64,000 bases of DNA from an uncultured Ruminococcus sp. (GTDB taxonomy: Bacteria > Bacillota > Clostridia > Oscillospirales > Ruminococcaceae). The notes below the pieces were generated by a model. The model had not been told where the DNA came from, did no database searches, and saw nothing but the letters and a program-made list of their open reading frames with translations. The stretch covers positions 496,001 through 560,000 of the forward strand of contig CAKSMF010000001.1 of assembly GCA_934474025.1 (NCBI GenBank). The letters are read 5' to 3'. A program made the translations under genes and the position numbers. The first letter of the stretch is position 1. Each line of letters opens with the position of its first letter. Below are positions 49,890 to 59,905 of this stretch, piece by piece.

Positions 49890-52553
49890 TTATTTAATAA
49901 GAACTGTTATGAACTTCATAATAAATTTATATATAAAGTTCGACTGTTCATATATTTTACCTGACATATTATTGACGAAATCAATACAGAATTTAACTTC
50001 GTCGTCCGTTGGCGGAATATTACTGAAACTTGCTCCGAGTGATATATTCATGAATTTTGAAAAATCACCGCTTGAAAATATTTTATTACCTGAAATTTTT
50101 TCAGTTTTTTCCGCAAACTCCTTGAATGTAAGGTTTTCCTGTTTAAGTTTCTGAGTTGCAAGAAGTTTTTCGGCATAGTCGTATATGTAAGCTGTTTTTG
50201 AGGAATTATCACCAGAAGTGAATTTTTTGGTTCTCAAATCAAGAATAATTTTACGTCTTGCCAATACTATAAGAACAATGATTCCCAAAGTTAAAACTGA
50301 AGTAATAATATTTTTCAATGGTTTAGGGAATGAAGCTTTTGTAGTAATATTATGGCTTGTTACAGTTGATATAACGCTTGTAACTGTTGTTGGATAAACA
50401 GTTGTATTTTTCTGTGTGGATTGACGATTTGAAGTTATCGGGCGTTCTCCGGAAACTGATGTTGTAGTTTCAGTTGAAGTTTCTGTAGAATTGGTTTGAG
50501 TTGTTGTCACTGGCGGTGTTGAAGTGTCCGAATATCCTGCTGTAAACTCGAAAGGTACCCAGCCGTATCCGTCAAGATAAACTTCTGCCCATGCATGACT
50601 TCTGTTGTCCTTTACTGTAATAGTGTATGAACCATCTGGATTCAGATTTGTGTTGTTGAAATCATCGCTAACTATTACATAACCTGTTGCATATCTTGCT
50701 GGAATTCCTGCCATTCTTGCGAGTATAACACCGGAAGTTGCATAATGTATACAATAACCTTTGTGATTTTCAAGTAGGAAGTAGTTTACAAAATCACGGT
50801 TAGAGGGAGTTTTTCCGGGACTTAAAGTATATGTATTCTGTTCGTCCATGCGTTGACGGATAGCATTGAGTACATCAAGTTTATCTGTAGCATAAGTTGT
50901 ATCCCTACTAAGAATATCAGAATATGCTTCACGAACTTCCTGCATATTTTCGTTATCCGGAACTGTAAGATAATTTTCATAAACAAAGTCTTTGTATCTT
51001 TCCTGAAAAAGCTGTGCAATCAAAACGTTTCCGTTTGAGTAAGAATATGAATCGTTATCAAATGGCATTTCATTTTCAGTGTAAAAAACATCATCATATG
51101 CAAAAAGTCCGTTTTCGTTGCAATACTCAATTAATCTTTGCTTTATATCTTCATTTGTGATATAGCTTGCTGAATAGATATTCTGCATAGGGTCTCCCAG
51201 AAATGATGCTATGCTGTCATTGTTTGCGGATATGAATTTATAAGAAAATTCGCTTTCATTCTTGTGCTTTGAAGAAACTGTTTTATCAGTATCATAGGTG
51301 AGGTTACCGAAATTATCCGTACCGTATGGAGCAAGACTCTTGTTATGACGGAGTTTTGATTTAATCCAGATTGTACCTGTCGGAACGTCCGGAATAACAT
51401 TTCTTGAAAATAGTGATGCAAAATCCTGAGGATAAACTTTAAAGCGTTCAAAATCTGAAAATAACTGATTTTTGTATTTATCGTCAGCAAGGTCTGACCA
51501 TTCGTTGTTATTGTAAACAGAACCTGTATAATCTTTAAGATAAACGGCATTAGTTTGCGGTTGGTCAAAAGTTGCTATTAAATCAATGGTATTCTTGAAT
51601 TTAAGACGGTCATTTGTACCTAATTTGTGATTTTCGTACTTAAATTCAAATCCGAAAGCACTTGTTATTCTTGAAACGCTTTCTGCAAGGTTTTCAAATG
51701 AAAAGTCGTTCATAGCATCACGGATTGCAGTACGCTTGCGGTTAAGTTCATCACTTCTTTCATAGTTTGAAAAACTTATAATAATCGATGAAACAGCAGT
51801 TATTATAATTATGGTTGCTATTACGAATATTCCGCATTTTTCAGTGACTTTAAGTTTCATTTGTCGCTTAGGGAAGAATGTGTTATCTTTCCGTACAAAA
51901 CCACTTGAACCGCCGTTTATTTCGCCGATATCGATAGTTGACATTGAAAGAAGTGCCAACCAGTAAGCAATTGTCATTACACCCCAGAAAATCGGAATTT
52001 CTATGCCATTGTAAAGACCGGTTTCAACAATCGGGAAAGTTGCAAGCAATGGCAAAATCGGACTTGGGTGGTATATTGTAAAAAAGTATATAATCATTGC
52101 AAGCAACCACAGACAGAATATAAAAAAGACTGTGATTGATTCGTTTTCAACTAAAGGGTCAAGATTTTTGTAATATTTTATTTCTGTATGGTATGTATCA
52201 CTGTAAATGACATTGTAAATAAATTTGAAACCATCAGCTATAGTGTCTATTTTCTTGAATGCCATTCCTGCAAACGCTAATATTGATACAAGCATTACCC
52301 ATAAGGCACGTTTTCCAATCAAAGCGATAGCTATATAAAATACTGAAAACAAGACTGCTGTTAATAAGAATTGTTTTTCATTATAGTTTAAACTAAACAT
52401 TTCTAAAAATGACATTATAACCGAAACAAAACCCATTACAGCAATGGCTATGGATTCAAATTTTCGGATATCGGGTCGCTTTTTGTTAACGGACATTACC
52501 ATACTGTCACATATTATAACGCCGTTGTTGTTTTTTGTAACTTTTTTCTTCAT
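49890..52553 (-). CDS. transglutaminase-domain membrane protein (TgpA-like)
   Basis: An 887-residue protein with about seven N-terminal membrane helices, a large outside domain with a transglutaminase-like fold, a Thr-rich stretch and a C-terminal membrane helix ('TSVLTLGIIVLIVLARR') plus a cytoplasmic tail. The triad region is visible: Cys in 'HKGYCIHYATSGVILARMAG', His in 'DNRSHAWAEVYLDGYGWVPF' and Glu at the place of the usual Asp ('WVPFEFT', normal for this subfamily). The start at 52553 follows GAGGAG; a TTG at 52577 lies in the previous gene. The substrate is unknown. Confidence 0.85.
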   Translation of the reverse strand: MKKKVTKNNNGVIICDSMVMSVNKKRPDIRKFESIAIAVMGFVSVIMSFLEMFSLNYNEKQFLLTAVLFSVFYIAIALIGKRALWVMLVSILAFAGMAFKKIDTIADGFKFIYNVIYSDTYHTEIKYYKNLDPLVENESITVFFIFCLWLLAMIIYFFTIYHPSPILPLLATFPIVETGLYNGIEIPIFWGVMTIAYWLALLSMSTIDIGEINGGSSGFVRKDNTFFPKRQMKLKVTEKCGIFVIATIIIITAVSSIIISFSNYERSDELNRKRTAIRDAMNDFSFENLAESVSRITSAFGFEFKYENHKLGTNDRLKFKNTIDLIATFDQPQTNAVYLKDYTGSVYNNNEWSDLADDKYKNQLFSDFERFKVYPQDFASLFSRNVIPDVPTGTIWIKSKLRHNKSLAPYGTDNFGNLTYDTDKTVSSKHKNESEFSYKFISANNDSIASFLGDPMQNIYSASYITNEDIKQRLIEYCNENGLFAYDDVFYTENEMPFDNDSYSYSNGNVLIAQLFQERYKDFVYENYLTVPDNENMQEVREAYSDILSRDTTYATDKLDVLNAIRQRMDEQNTYTLSPGKTPSNRDFVNYFLLENHKGYCIHYATSGVILARMAGIPARYATGYVIVSDDFNNTNLNPDGSYTITVKDNRSHAWAEVYLDGYGWVPFEFTAGYSDTSTPPVTTTQTNSTETSTETTTSVSGERPITSNRQSTQKNTTVYPTTVTSVISTVTSHNITTKASFPKPLKNIITSVLTLGIIVLIVLARRKIILDLRTKKFTSGDNSSKTAYIYDYAEKLLATQKLKQENLTFKEFAEKTEKISGNKIFSSGDFSKFMNISLGASFSNIPPTDDEVKFCIDFVNNMSGKIYEQSNFIYKFIMKFITVLIK

Positions 52554-52566
52554 GTTGATTATCTCC

Positions 52567-53760
52567 TCAGAGTTCAATGTCCCTGATGGACGATGTTATT
52601 CTGCCTATTACGATAGGTACAATATTGAGTTCAGAAAATCCCGAACAGGCAGTTGAAGCGGATTCAGGGGATTTTACTACAACAATTGCATTTCGTATAT
52701 CAGCATCAATGTTTTCTTCAATGTAGTTAAGTACAGGAGTATCCGGCAAGGACGTTATAAATGTAAATGAAGACAGCGAAATATTATTGTTTGTCTGAAA
52801 ATATTTTTCTGGTGGTTCACAAAAGAGATTGTCATTCATTGAAAGTATAAGATTTTTTATAGTTTCGACAAGAATTTCAGGACTTGTTATTTCCGTTTCG
52901 CAAAATTCATGCATTGAGGCATTATAATAAACTAATGTGTGAATTCGTTCATTTTCAATCAGAAACTGTGATACTGAAATAAGTGTTTCAATAAGGGTAT
53001 CAAAAACAGGCAATGTATATTCAGAATCTTCATAACATTTCAGATTAAGAAAAATCATACATGGAACATCAACGGGCATACTGTAATCTTTAACTATTAA
53101 ATCGTCTTTTTTGGAAGAGAGTTTCCAGTGAATGCGGTTTAATTTATCGCCTGTAACATAATCACGCAAATCAAATACTTCTGAGGGGTCGTCACCTGCG
53201 GTATTTTCTGAAAAAATGGAACTTTCTTCACTTTCACGGTCAGTATAACTGATAGAACCGTTTATTTCATGGATTTCTGGCATAATAGCTATTTCAGCCG
53301 TTATATTTTTGCCCGTTCTAAATCGGAATATCCTTAATGGGTCGTATAAATTTATGTACGCTGAACGGATTTTCAGAATACCACAATATTTTGAACTTAG
53401 CTGAAAAGTTACACGATGAGTATTTCTTGCCTGTATAGGTACAAGCATTTCAAATTCATTAATCTGGTTATTGAAGATATTATAGTATTCAATATGTACT
53501 TCAGCTTTTCCGACTGGAAAAATACTCTTGTTTGTAATACAAAGTTGTACGGGAAATGAAGTATTTTTAGCTGTTGTTTTTGATTGTACTGCAAACTCTG
53601 TTTTTATGGAATACTTTGTTATAAGGGTTGTCAAAAACATAACTATTGGAAGAGTTATAAAAATTATCAGCAGTATAAGTGAAAAATTCCAGACATACAG
53701 AATATAGAAAAAAATACATACTACTATTAACAAAAGAAAAAGTATCTTAGACATTAACAT
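52567..53760 (-). CDS. DUF58 domain protein
   Basis: A 397-residue protein with two N-terminal membrane segments ('ILFLLLIVVCIFFYILYVW', then 'LLIIFITLPIVMFLTTLITK') and a DUF58 domain whose signature is 'EVFDLRDYVTGDKLNRIHWK' (about 190-209), the usual LR-x-Y-x-x-GD-x-x-R-x-IHWK. A von Willebrand-A-like fold is expected after it. It is partnered with MoxR ATPase and the transglutaminase protein, the common three-gene module whose biochemical role is unsettled. Confidence 0.87.
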   Translation of the reverse strand: MLMSKILFLLLIVVCIFFYILYVWNFSLILLIIFITLPIVMFLTTLITKYSIKTEFAVQSKTTAKNTSFPVQLCITNKSIFPVGKAEVHIEYYNIFNNQINEFEMLVPIQARNTHRVTFQLSSKYCGILKIRSAYINLYDPLRIFRFRTGKNITAEIAIMPEIHEINGSISYTDRESEESSIFSENTAGDDPSEVFDLRDYVTGDKLNRIHWKLSSKKDDLIVKDYSMPVDVPCMIFLNLKCYEDSEYTLPVFDTLIETLISVSQFLIENERIHTLVYYNASMHEFCETEITSPEILVETIKNLILSMNDNLFCEPPEKYFQTNNNISLSSFTFITSLPDTPVLNYIEENIDADIRNAIVVVKSPESASTACSGFSELNIVPIVIGRITSSIRDIEL

Positions 53761-53766
53761 AAGCTG

Positions 53767-54717
53767 TTAACCTCTGATTTTCGGAACAGATACGGATTTT
53801 ATAATTTCGTTTATGACATCTCCGGCAGTAACTTCTGAAAGCTTGGCTTTGGAATTGAGCATAACACGATGTTCAAAAACGTCCTTGCATATGTATGATA
53901 TATCATCAGGAATTACATAATCACGTCCCATTGCAACGGCTATTCCACGGGAGATATTCATAAGTGCAAGAGTGCCACGGGGACTTATTCCGAGTTTAAG
54001 CATAGGGTGTTTTCGTGTTGCAGAAGAAAGTGATACTATATATTCATAAATTCTGTCGTCAATGTAAATATTTGAAATATAATCCTGTAATTCAAGAATG
54101 GTACTTTCATTTGCAACGGAATTGACATTTTCAAGGGGATTATCGGTTGCTTTTGATTTTAATATTGAAACTTCTCCTTTAAAATCCGGATAACCCATAC
54201 TTAATTTTATCATAAATCTGTCAAGCTGGGAATCAGGCAGATTATGAGTTCCGGCAGAACCTATCGGGTTTTGAGTGGCTATTACTGTATATGGTTCTGG
54301 AAGTTTATAGGTTACACCGTCAACAGTAATACTTTTTTCTTCCATGAGTTCAAGAAGTGCTGATTGCGTTTTACTGGAAGTACGGTTTATTTCGTCCGCA
54401 AGAAACAAGTTACAGAAAGCTACTCCCTCACGAAATTCAAAAGAATTAGTATTCTTGTTATATATTGAAAAACCCGTTACATCAGACGGCAAAACGTCCG
54501 GCGTAAACTGCATACGATTGTGTTCAAGAGAGAGAGCCTTTGAAAAAGCAAGTGCAAGAGTGGTTTTGCCTACACCGGGGATATCTTCAATAAGCACATG
54601 ACCTTTACAAAGAATAGCAAGCAAAACTTTAACAATAATCTGGTCTTTTCCGATTACCGCTTTTTTTACTTCGCTAAGGATAGCGTTTATCTGATTTGAA
54701 TAGTATTTTTTGTCCAT
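53767..54717 (-). CDS. MoxR-family AAA+ ATPase
   Basis: A 316-residue ATPase with Walker A 'IEDIPGVGKTTLALAFSKAL' (about 38-57), Walker B 'NLFLADEINRTSSKTQSALL' and sensor 1 'YTVIATQNPIGSAGTHNLPD', typical of MoxR chaperones. It most likely acts on the DUF58 protein and the transglutaminase-domain protein encoded next; GGGAGATA precedes the start. It is the first gene of its unit. Confidence 0.93.
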   Translation of the reverse strand: MDKKYYSNQINAILSEVKKAVIGKDQIIVKVLLAILCKGHVLIEDIPGVGKTTLALAFSKALSLEHNRMQFTPDVLPSDVTGFSIYNKNTNSFEFREGVAFCNLFLADEINRTSSKTQSALLELMEEKSITVDGVTYKLPEPYTVIATQNPIGSAGTHNLPDSQLDRFMIKLSMGYPDFKGEVSILKSKATDNPLENVNSVANESTILELQDYISNIYIDDRIYEYIVSLSSATRKHPMLKLGISPRGTLALMNISRGIAVAMGRDYVIPDDISYICKDVFEHRVMLNSKAKLSEVTAGDVINEIIKSVSVPKIRG

Positions 54718-54743
54718 TTGTATTATCTCCCATTCTGAAAAAA

Positions 54744-54778
54744 TCCGGACTGCTGATATATTTTTACGGCAGCCCGGA
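54744..54778 (-). terminator. terminator after ftsH
   Basis: Minus-strand stem TCCGGGCTGC / GCAGTCCGGA (one mismatch) followed by six T. It separates the large ftsH operon from moxR. Confidence 0.85.
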
Positions 54779-54784
54779 AAGTGT

Positions 54785-56683
54785 TTATTCTAAAGTTTCC
54801 TTAATGTCATCACTGTCGACAGGGTCAATAAGAACTTCGTCAGTAATTTCACCTTTCATAAGCTTTTCAAAGTCATCGCCGTCAATTTTTTCAAATTTAA
54901 GGAGGTATTTTGCAAGCAGATGAAGTTTGTCAATATTGGCATTGAGGATATCAGCACAATCATTATAAGCTTTATGAATGATTGAAGCTACTTCTTCATC
55001 AATCTGACTGGCAATAGCTTCACTGTAATTTCTTGTGTGTCCGTAATCCTTGCCGAGAAAGACTTCATCATTATCTGAACCATAAACCACTGTGCCGAGT
55101 TTTTTTGAAAAACCGTATTTTGTAACCATGTTTCTGGCAGTAGAAGTGGCACGTTCTATATCATTTGATGCACCTGTGCATATGTCATCAAGTACGATTT
55201 CTTCAGCGACACGACCACCAAGAAGCATTATAATGCTTTCACGCATCTGGTTGCGTGAAACGTGCTGGTCATCATTATCCGGTCTTGTAACTGTAAGACC
55301 TGCTGCCATTCCACGCTGAATTATAGTAACCTGATGTACTTTGTCCTGTGTTGGAAGGTTATATGCAGCTATAGCGTGACCTGATTCATGATAAGCTGTA
55401 ACACGTCTGTCGTGTTCTGAAACTATTCTTGATTTCTTTTCAGGACCGGCAATAACTTTCATTGTAGCGTCTTCAATGTCTTTTTCTGTAATTGAAAAAC
55501 GTTCAGCACGTGCAGCTAGCAAAGCGGATTCGTTAAGAAGATTTTCCAAATCAGCACCGGTAAATCCCTGTGTAGTCTGAGCAATTACTTTGAGGTCAAC
55601 ATCGGGTGCAAGGGGTTTATTTTTTGCGTGAACTTTAAGGATTTCTTCACGTCCTTTTACGTCAGGATAGCCAACAACAATCTGTCTGTCAAAACGTCCC
55701 GGACGAAGTAAAGCAGGGTCGAGAATGTCACGTCTGTTTGTTGCAGCAATAACTATAACACTTTCATTTCCTGTAAAACCGTCCATTTCAACGAGTAACT
55801 GGTTAAGAGTTTGTTCACGTTCATCATGACCACCGCCAAGTCCTGCACCTCTGTGGCGACCTACAGCGTCAATTTCATCTATAAATATGATTGCCGGAGC
55901 GTGTTTTTTAGCCTGTTCAAAAAGGTCACGTACACGTGATGCACCAACACCTACGAACATTTCTACAAAGTCTGAACCAGAAATAGGGAAGAACGGACAA
56001 TTTGCCTCGCCTGCAACGGCTCTTGCAAGAAGTGTTTTACCAGTACCAGGAGGACCGAGAAGCAACACGCCTTTTGGAACTTTAGCACCAATTTCGGTGT
56101 ATTTTTTAGGATTTTTAAGATAGTCAACAATTTCAGCAAGTTCTTGTTTTTCTTCATCTGCACCGGCTACATCTGCGAAAGTTGCTTTACGTGCATTAGC
56201 CTGATTTTTCAGATTTGCCTTGCCAAAAGATGAATATTTACTGCCTGCACCGCTTTGTTTCATCATAAAATACAGAATAGCTATTCCGAGAACTACAGTA
56301 AGAATTACCGGTATCAATGAATAAAGCCATGTTCTGTCAGTAATTTTGATGTAATTTTGTTTAAGGGGTTCATCAGGGTGTCTTTTATTGTATTCCTGAC
56401 GATAATTTTCGGTATCATCAAGGAATATACTTACATTCGGAACTTCATATCTTTTTTGAATTTCCTCGCCTCTCAGTTGATAAGTAAGCTCACCTGTACC
56501 TAAATCAAGCTGATAATATGAGACTTCGTAGTTATCAAAATGACTTATTATAGATGTGTAGTCATTTTTGTTTGCCGAATCAGAAAGCTTTGTACTTATA
56601 AAATAAATACATGCTATTGCAATCAGAACGACAAGCAGATAAGTGAAAATACCCCTGTTCTTTTTTGGTGTCAAAATATCCAC
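54785..56683 (-). CDS. ftsH: ATP-dependent zinc metalloprotease FtsH
   Basis: A 632-residue membrane protease for misassembled proteins. Two N-terminal membrane helices (about 14-31 and 118-142) flank an outer domain. The AAA+ domain has Walker A 'LLLGPPGTGKTLLARAVAGE' and Walker B 'IIFIDEIDAVGRHRGAG', and the zinc site is 'VTAYHESGHAIAAYNL'. In Firmicutes it commonly follows tilS, as it does here (last gene of rnj-gdpP-rplI-dnaB-tilS-ftsH). Confidence 0.97.
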   Translation of the reverse strand: MDILTPKKNRGIFTYLLVVLIAIACIYFISTKLSDSANKNDYTSIISHFDNYEVSYYQLDLGTGELTYQLRGEEIQKRYEVPNVSIFLDDTENYRQEYNKRHPDEPLKQNYIKITDRTWLYSLIPVILTVVLGIAILYFMMKQSGAGSKYSSFGKANLKNQANARKATFADVAGADEEKQELAEIVDYLKNPKKYTEIGAKVPKGVLLLGPPGTGKTLLARAVAGEANCPFFPISGSDFVEMFVGVGASRVRDLFEQAKKHAPAIIFIDEIDAVGRHRGAGLGGGHDEREQTLNQLLVEMDGFTGNESVIVIAATNRRDILDPALLRPGRFDRQIVVGYPDVKGREEILKVHAKNKPLAPDVDLKVIAQTTQGFTGADLENLLNESALLAARAERFSITEKDIEDATMKVIAGPEKKSRIVSEHDRRVTAYHESGHAIAAYNLPTQDKVHQVTIIQRGMAAGLTVTRPDNDDQHVSRNQMRESIIMLLGGRVAEEIVLDDICTGASNDIERATSTARNMVTKYGFSKKLGTVVYGSDNDEVFLGKDYGHTRNYSEAIASQIDEEVASIIHKAYNDCADILNANIDKLHLLAKYLLKFEKIDGDDFEKLMKGEITDEVLIDPVDSDDIKETLE

Positions 56684-56694
56684 TCCAATCTTTG

Positions 56695-58032
56695 TTATTT
56701 GTTTTTGATTGAGACTTTCAGAAATCTCACGGTTTTGTTGTTGGGAGCGACACGTTCCGCAATACCGAGTTTTTCGGCGAGAATAGTACCGTTTTCATCT
56801 TCCAGAAAGTGTAATTCAGCACGTTGTTCAGACGGAATTTTTTCGTTAATAAGTTTTTTTATTGATGATGTGAAATTTTTTCCGTCAAGTCTGATTCTGT
56901 CACCAAAACGGCGGTTACGCAGAATAACTCTTCCTATTATTTTATCATAATCTAACAAATAAAATGTTAATTTTTTGTGAACATCATAAATTTTCTTTAA
57001 ATCTTCATGTGAAATAAGTTCACAATAAAAAATTTTGTCAGAAAAAATACAGTTTTCACCTATTTTCAAATCAGTTGAAATGTTTTCCTTGCCGGAAACA
57101 GAAGTGATTTTTTTCAATTCAGCATTGTGACCGTCAGAAATGAAAAAAATATCTCCTGAAATGTTAATTTTACCTCCGTTAATAAGGATATTGTCGGTGT
57201 CATTCAGACGATTATGAGAGTAGGAAAGGTTATTTTCAGACAAAAGACGTGATATACATCTGCACCGTATTACTTTTTGATAATTTTCAAGACCATGTAA
57301 TTTATTTCCGTCTCTGCAATCATTTAATGCTTGTTGGATAAGATTTTCTATAAAAGCGTTTTCTTCCCGAAGAGTTTCCAGTGACTTTATGGAAGTTTCT
57401 ATTAATGACGGATTTATTCCACAGAGTATGGGCAAAACCTGATGACGAATCTTGTTTCTTGTGTAATCGTCAGAAAGATTTGTGCTGTCTGTAACGTAAT
57501 TCTGATTTAAAGAATTAAGATAACATTCGATTTCAGAACGGCTTACGGCAAGAAGAGGACGTATTATATTATCTCGTATGGGAGGAATACCGGAAATTCC
57601 TTTCAATGCCGTACCTCTTGCAAGATTGAAAATGACTGTTTCAAGATTGTCATTTGCATTATGTGCTGTTGCGATTTTTGAACCGTCAGAATTTTCTGCA
57701 AATATTTTATAACGCAGTATTCTTGCCGATTCTTCAACAGAAAATTGATTTTTTTCTGCAAAATCTGTTACATTACATGATACTGCCTTGAATGGTATAT
57801 TAAAGGATTTACAAAGTTCTCGGCAGAAATTTTCATCACGGTTACTTTCAGCACCTCGCAGGCAATGATTTACGTGAAGTGCTTTTAATGTGAAGTCCAT
57901 TTCTTTACTTATTTCGTTAAGTACAAGAAGAAGGCTGACACTGTCAGCACCGCCGGAAAGTCCGCATATAACAGTATCGCCTTTAATAATCATATTATGT
58001 TTTTTTATAAAAGAAAAAATTTTATTTTTCAT
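56695..58032 (-). CDS. tilS: tRNA(Ile)-lysidine synthase
   Basis: TilS places lysine on C34 of tRNA-Ile(CAU). The 445-residue protein has the PP-loop 'VICGLSGGADSVSLLLVLNE' near the N-terminus, 'NVTDFAEKNQFSVEESARIL' and 'IATAHNANDNLETVIFNLAR', and a C-terminal substrate-binding half. The ATG at 58032 is chosen because GGAGA lies 10 nt upstream, immediately after the dnaB stop; the open frame extends another 30 codons into dnaB. Confidence 0.94.
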   Translation of the reverse strand: MKNKIFSFIKKHNMIIKGDTVICGLSGGADSVSLLLVLNEISKEMDFTLKALHVNHCLRGAESNRDENFCRELCKSFNIPFKAVSCNVTDFAEKNQFSVEESARILRYKIFAENSDGSKIATAHNANDNLETVIFNLARGTALKGISGIPPIRDNIIRPLLAVSRSEIECYLNSLNQNYVTDSTNLSDDYTRNKIRHQVLPILCGINPSLIETSIKSLETLREENAFIENLIQQALNDCRDGNKLHGLENYQKVIRCRCISRLLSENNLSYSHNRLNDTDNILINGGKINISGDIFFISDGHNAELKKITSVSGKENISTDLKIGENCIFSDKIFYCELISHEDLKKIYDVHKKLTFYLLDYDKIIGRVILRNRRFGDRIRLDGKNFTSSIKKLINEKIPSEQRAELHFLEDENGTILAEKLGIAERVAPNNKTVRFLKVSIKNK

Positions 58033-58033
58033 G

Positions 58034-59389
58034 TTATTTCTCCGCTGGTTTGCTGTAATCAGGATTTGAAAAACGTGTATAGCGACCGTCCCATATAAGT
58101 TCGACCGAACCTGTTTCACCATGACGGTTTTTAGCTATAATGCATTCGCAAATGTTTTGCTTTGTGCTTTCCTTGTTGTAGTAAGCGTCACGGTACAGAA
58201 AAAGAACTATATCAGCGTCCTGTTCAATAGAGCCAGATTCTCTGAGGTCTGAAAGCATAGGGCGTTTGTCGTTACGGCTTTCGACTCCTCTTGAAAGCTG
58301 TGACAGAAGAATTATAGGTATATTAAGTTCTTTTGCCATAACTTTAAGCTGTCTGGTAATTTCAGAAATTACTAAAACTCTGTTGTCAGAACGTGAAGAT
58401 GAACCCATAAGTTGCAGATAATCAATAATTACAAGACCTGTATTTTTGACGTGTCGTAGCTTTGATTTCATTTGCTGAACAGTCATGCTTGCGGCTGTAT
58501 CATCAATATATATAGGAAGTGTACCTAAATATCCTGCACTTGTCGCAAGATTAACCCATTCATCATTATTTATTCTGCCGTTTCTCAGTCTGTTTGAATC
58601 AACAAGAGCTTCCGTTGAAAGCATACGTAATGCAAGTTGTTCTTTTGACATTTCAAGGTTGAATATAACAACGTCTTTTTCAGTACGTTTAGCAACATTT
58701 ACAGCAATGTTCATAGCAAAAGCTGTTTTACCCATTGCCGGACGAGCAGCAAGTATAATTAAGTCAGACTTGTTAAGACCTGATATTATACTATCCAATA
58801 GTGTATATCCTGTACGTGCTCCGATGTATTTTTCCTTGTCAGGACCGGCAATTTTTCCGAGACGGTCATAAGCTTCCATTATAGCGTTTGAAATCGGCAC
58901 AAGTCCTTTGGTTTCACGACCTTGCTGAATGTCATAAATCTGCTGTTCCGCCGAATCGATTAATAACTGTGAATCGTTTTCACCTGAACGCACGCTGTTT
59001 AGAATATTTTCAGCAACATTTACAAGACGGCGTATCAGGTATTTTTCAGAGACTATTTTACAATAACTGGCAACGTGGGAAGTTGATGGAAGAGTGTTTG
59101 CAATTTCAGTGAGATAGCGTTTTCCCTCTGCTGAATTGTCAAAAATATTCAGCCTGTCGATTTCGTTTAGGATAGTTACAATATCGGCAGGCTGTCCGCC
59201 GGTGTACATTCTTACGATGATTGAATATATAGCTTTATGCTGTTCATTGTAGAAATACTCCGGCTTTATAAGTTCCATAACTTCTGGAATGACAGAGGGA
59301 TTGGCTATAATTGCACCTATAACAGACTGTTCAGCCTCTGTATTGTGAGGAAGGTCACGGGCGGAGAAAAGCAAATTGTTTTCGTCCAT
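58034..59389 (-). CDS. dnaB: replicative DNA helicase DnaB
   Basis: A 451-residue hexameric helicase. The N-terminal domain ('PHNTEAEQSVIGAIIANPSV', about 14-33) is followed by the RecA-like domain with Walker A 'ILAARPAMGKTAFAMNIAVN' (about 211-230), Walker B 'GLVIIDYLQLMGSS', and 'LSQLSRGVESRNDKRPMLSD'. It sits between rplI and tilS; rplI-dnaB is a common pair. No intein is present. Confidence 0.97.
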   Translation of the reverse strand: MDENNLLFSARDLPHNTEAEQSVIGAIIANPSVIPEVMELIKPEYFYNEQHKAIYSIIVRMYTGGQPADIVTILNEIDRLNIFDNSAEGKRYLTEIANTLPSTSHVASYCKIVSEKYLIRRLVNVAENILNSVRSGENDSQLLIDSAEQQIYDIQQGRETKGLVPISNAIMEAYDRLGKIAGPDKEKYIGARTGYTLLDSIISGLNKSDLIILAARPAMGKTAFAMNIAVNVAKRTEKDVVIFNLEMSKEQLALRMLSTEALVDSNRLRNGRINNDEWVNLATSAGYLGTLPIYIDDTAASMTVQQMKSKLRHVKNTGLVIIDYLQLMGSSSRSDNRVLVISEITRQLKVMAKELNIPIILLSQLSRGVESRNDKRPMLSDLRESGSIEQDADIVLFLYRDAYYNKESTKQNICECIIAKNRHGETGSVELIWDGRYTRFSNPDYSKPAEK

Positions 59390-59404
59390 GAGGTATCACC
59401 ACAA

Positions 59405-59851
59405 TCAGCTTTCGTCTACTTCAATATCAATTTTTTCGGAAATTCCATTGTAAAGTTTTACAACTGCACTGTAAGAACCGAAATTCTTAATATCTGTACT
59501 AAGGGATATTTTTTTCTTGTCAATATCAACACCAAACTGTTTTTTAATAGCATCGGCAATATTTCCGGCAGTGACAGAACCAAAAAGCTTGCCATTTGAA
59601 CCGGCTTTTGCAATAATTGTAACTTTTTGACCCTTGAGTTTTTCGGCATATTCTTTAGCCGTTTTTATTTCCATATCAATTTTATGCTGAGCAGATGCCT
59701 GTTGTCCTGCAAGTTCTGACATATTTTTAGCATTTGCTTCAATAGCCATTCCTTTTGGAATAAGCATATTACGTGCGTATCCGTCGGCAACATTTTTAAC
59801 TTCGCCTTTTTTACCAGAACCTTTTACATCTTTCAAAAAAATAACTTTCAT
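59405..59851 (-). CDS. rplI: 50S ribosomal protein L9
   Basis: A 148-residue L9. The N-terminal domain is 'MKVIFLKDVKGSGKKGEVKN' and 'VADGYARNMLIPKGMAIEAN', there is a long central helix, and the C-terminal RNA-binding domain is 'TAGNIADAIKKQFGVDIDKK'. It is flanked by gdpP and dnaB, the conserved Firmicute order. Confidence 0.97.
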   Translation of the reverse strand: MKVIFLKDVKGSGKKGEVKNVADGYARNMLIPKGMAIEANAKNMSELAGQQASAQHKIDMEIKTAKEYAEKLKGQKVTIIAKAGSNGKLFGSVTAGNIADAIKKQFGVDIDKKKISLSTDIKNFGSYSAVVKLYNGISEKIDIEVDES

Positions 59852-59905
59852 TTTATAAAACCGCCTTTCATTTTTAAAAATATATTAACCGGAAAAGTTT
59901 TTTTA

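Noticed and set aside
57950..58122. Longer tilS protein starting at 58122
   Set aside because: The added 30 codons lie in dnaB in another frame; the ATG at 58032 has a good ribosome site and homologue-like start.
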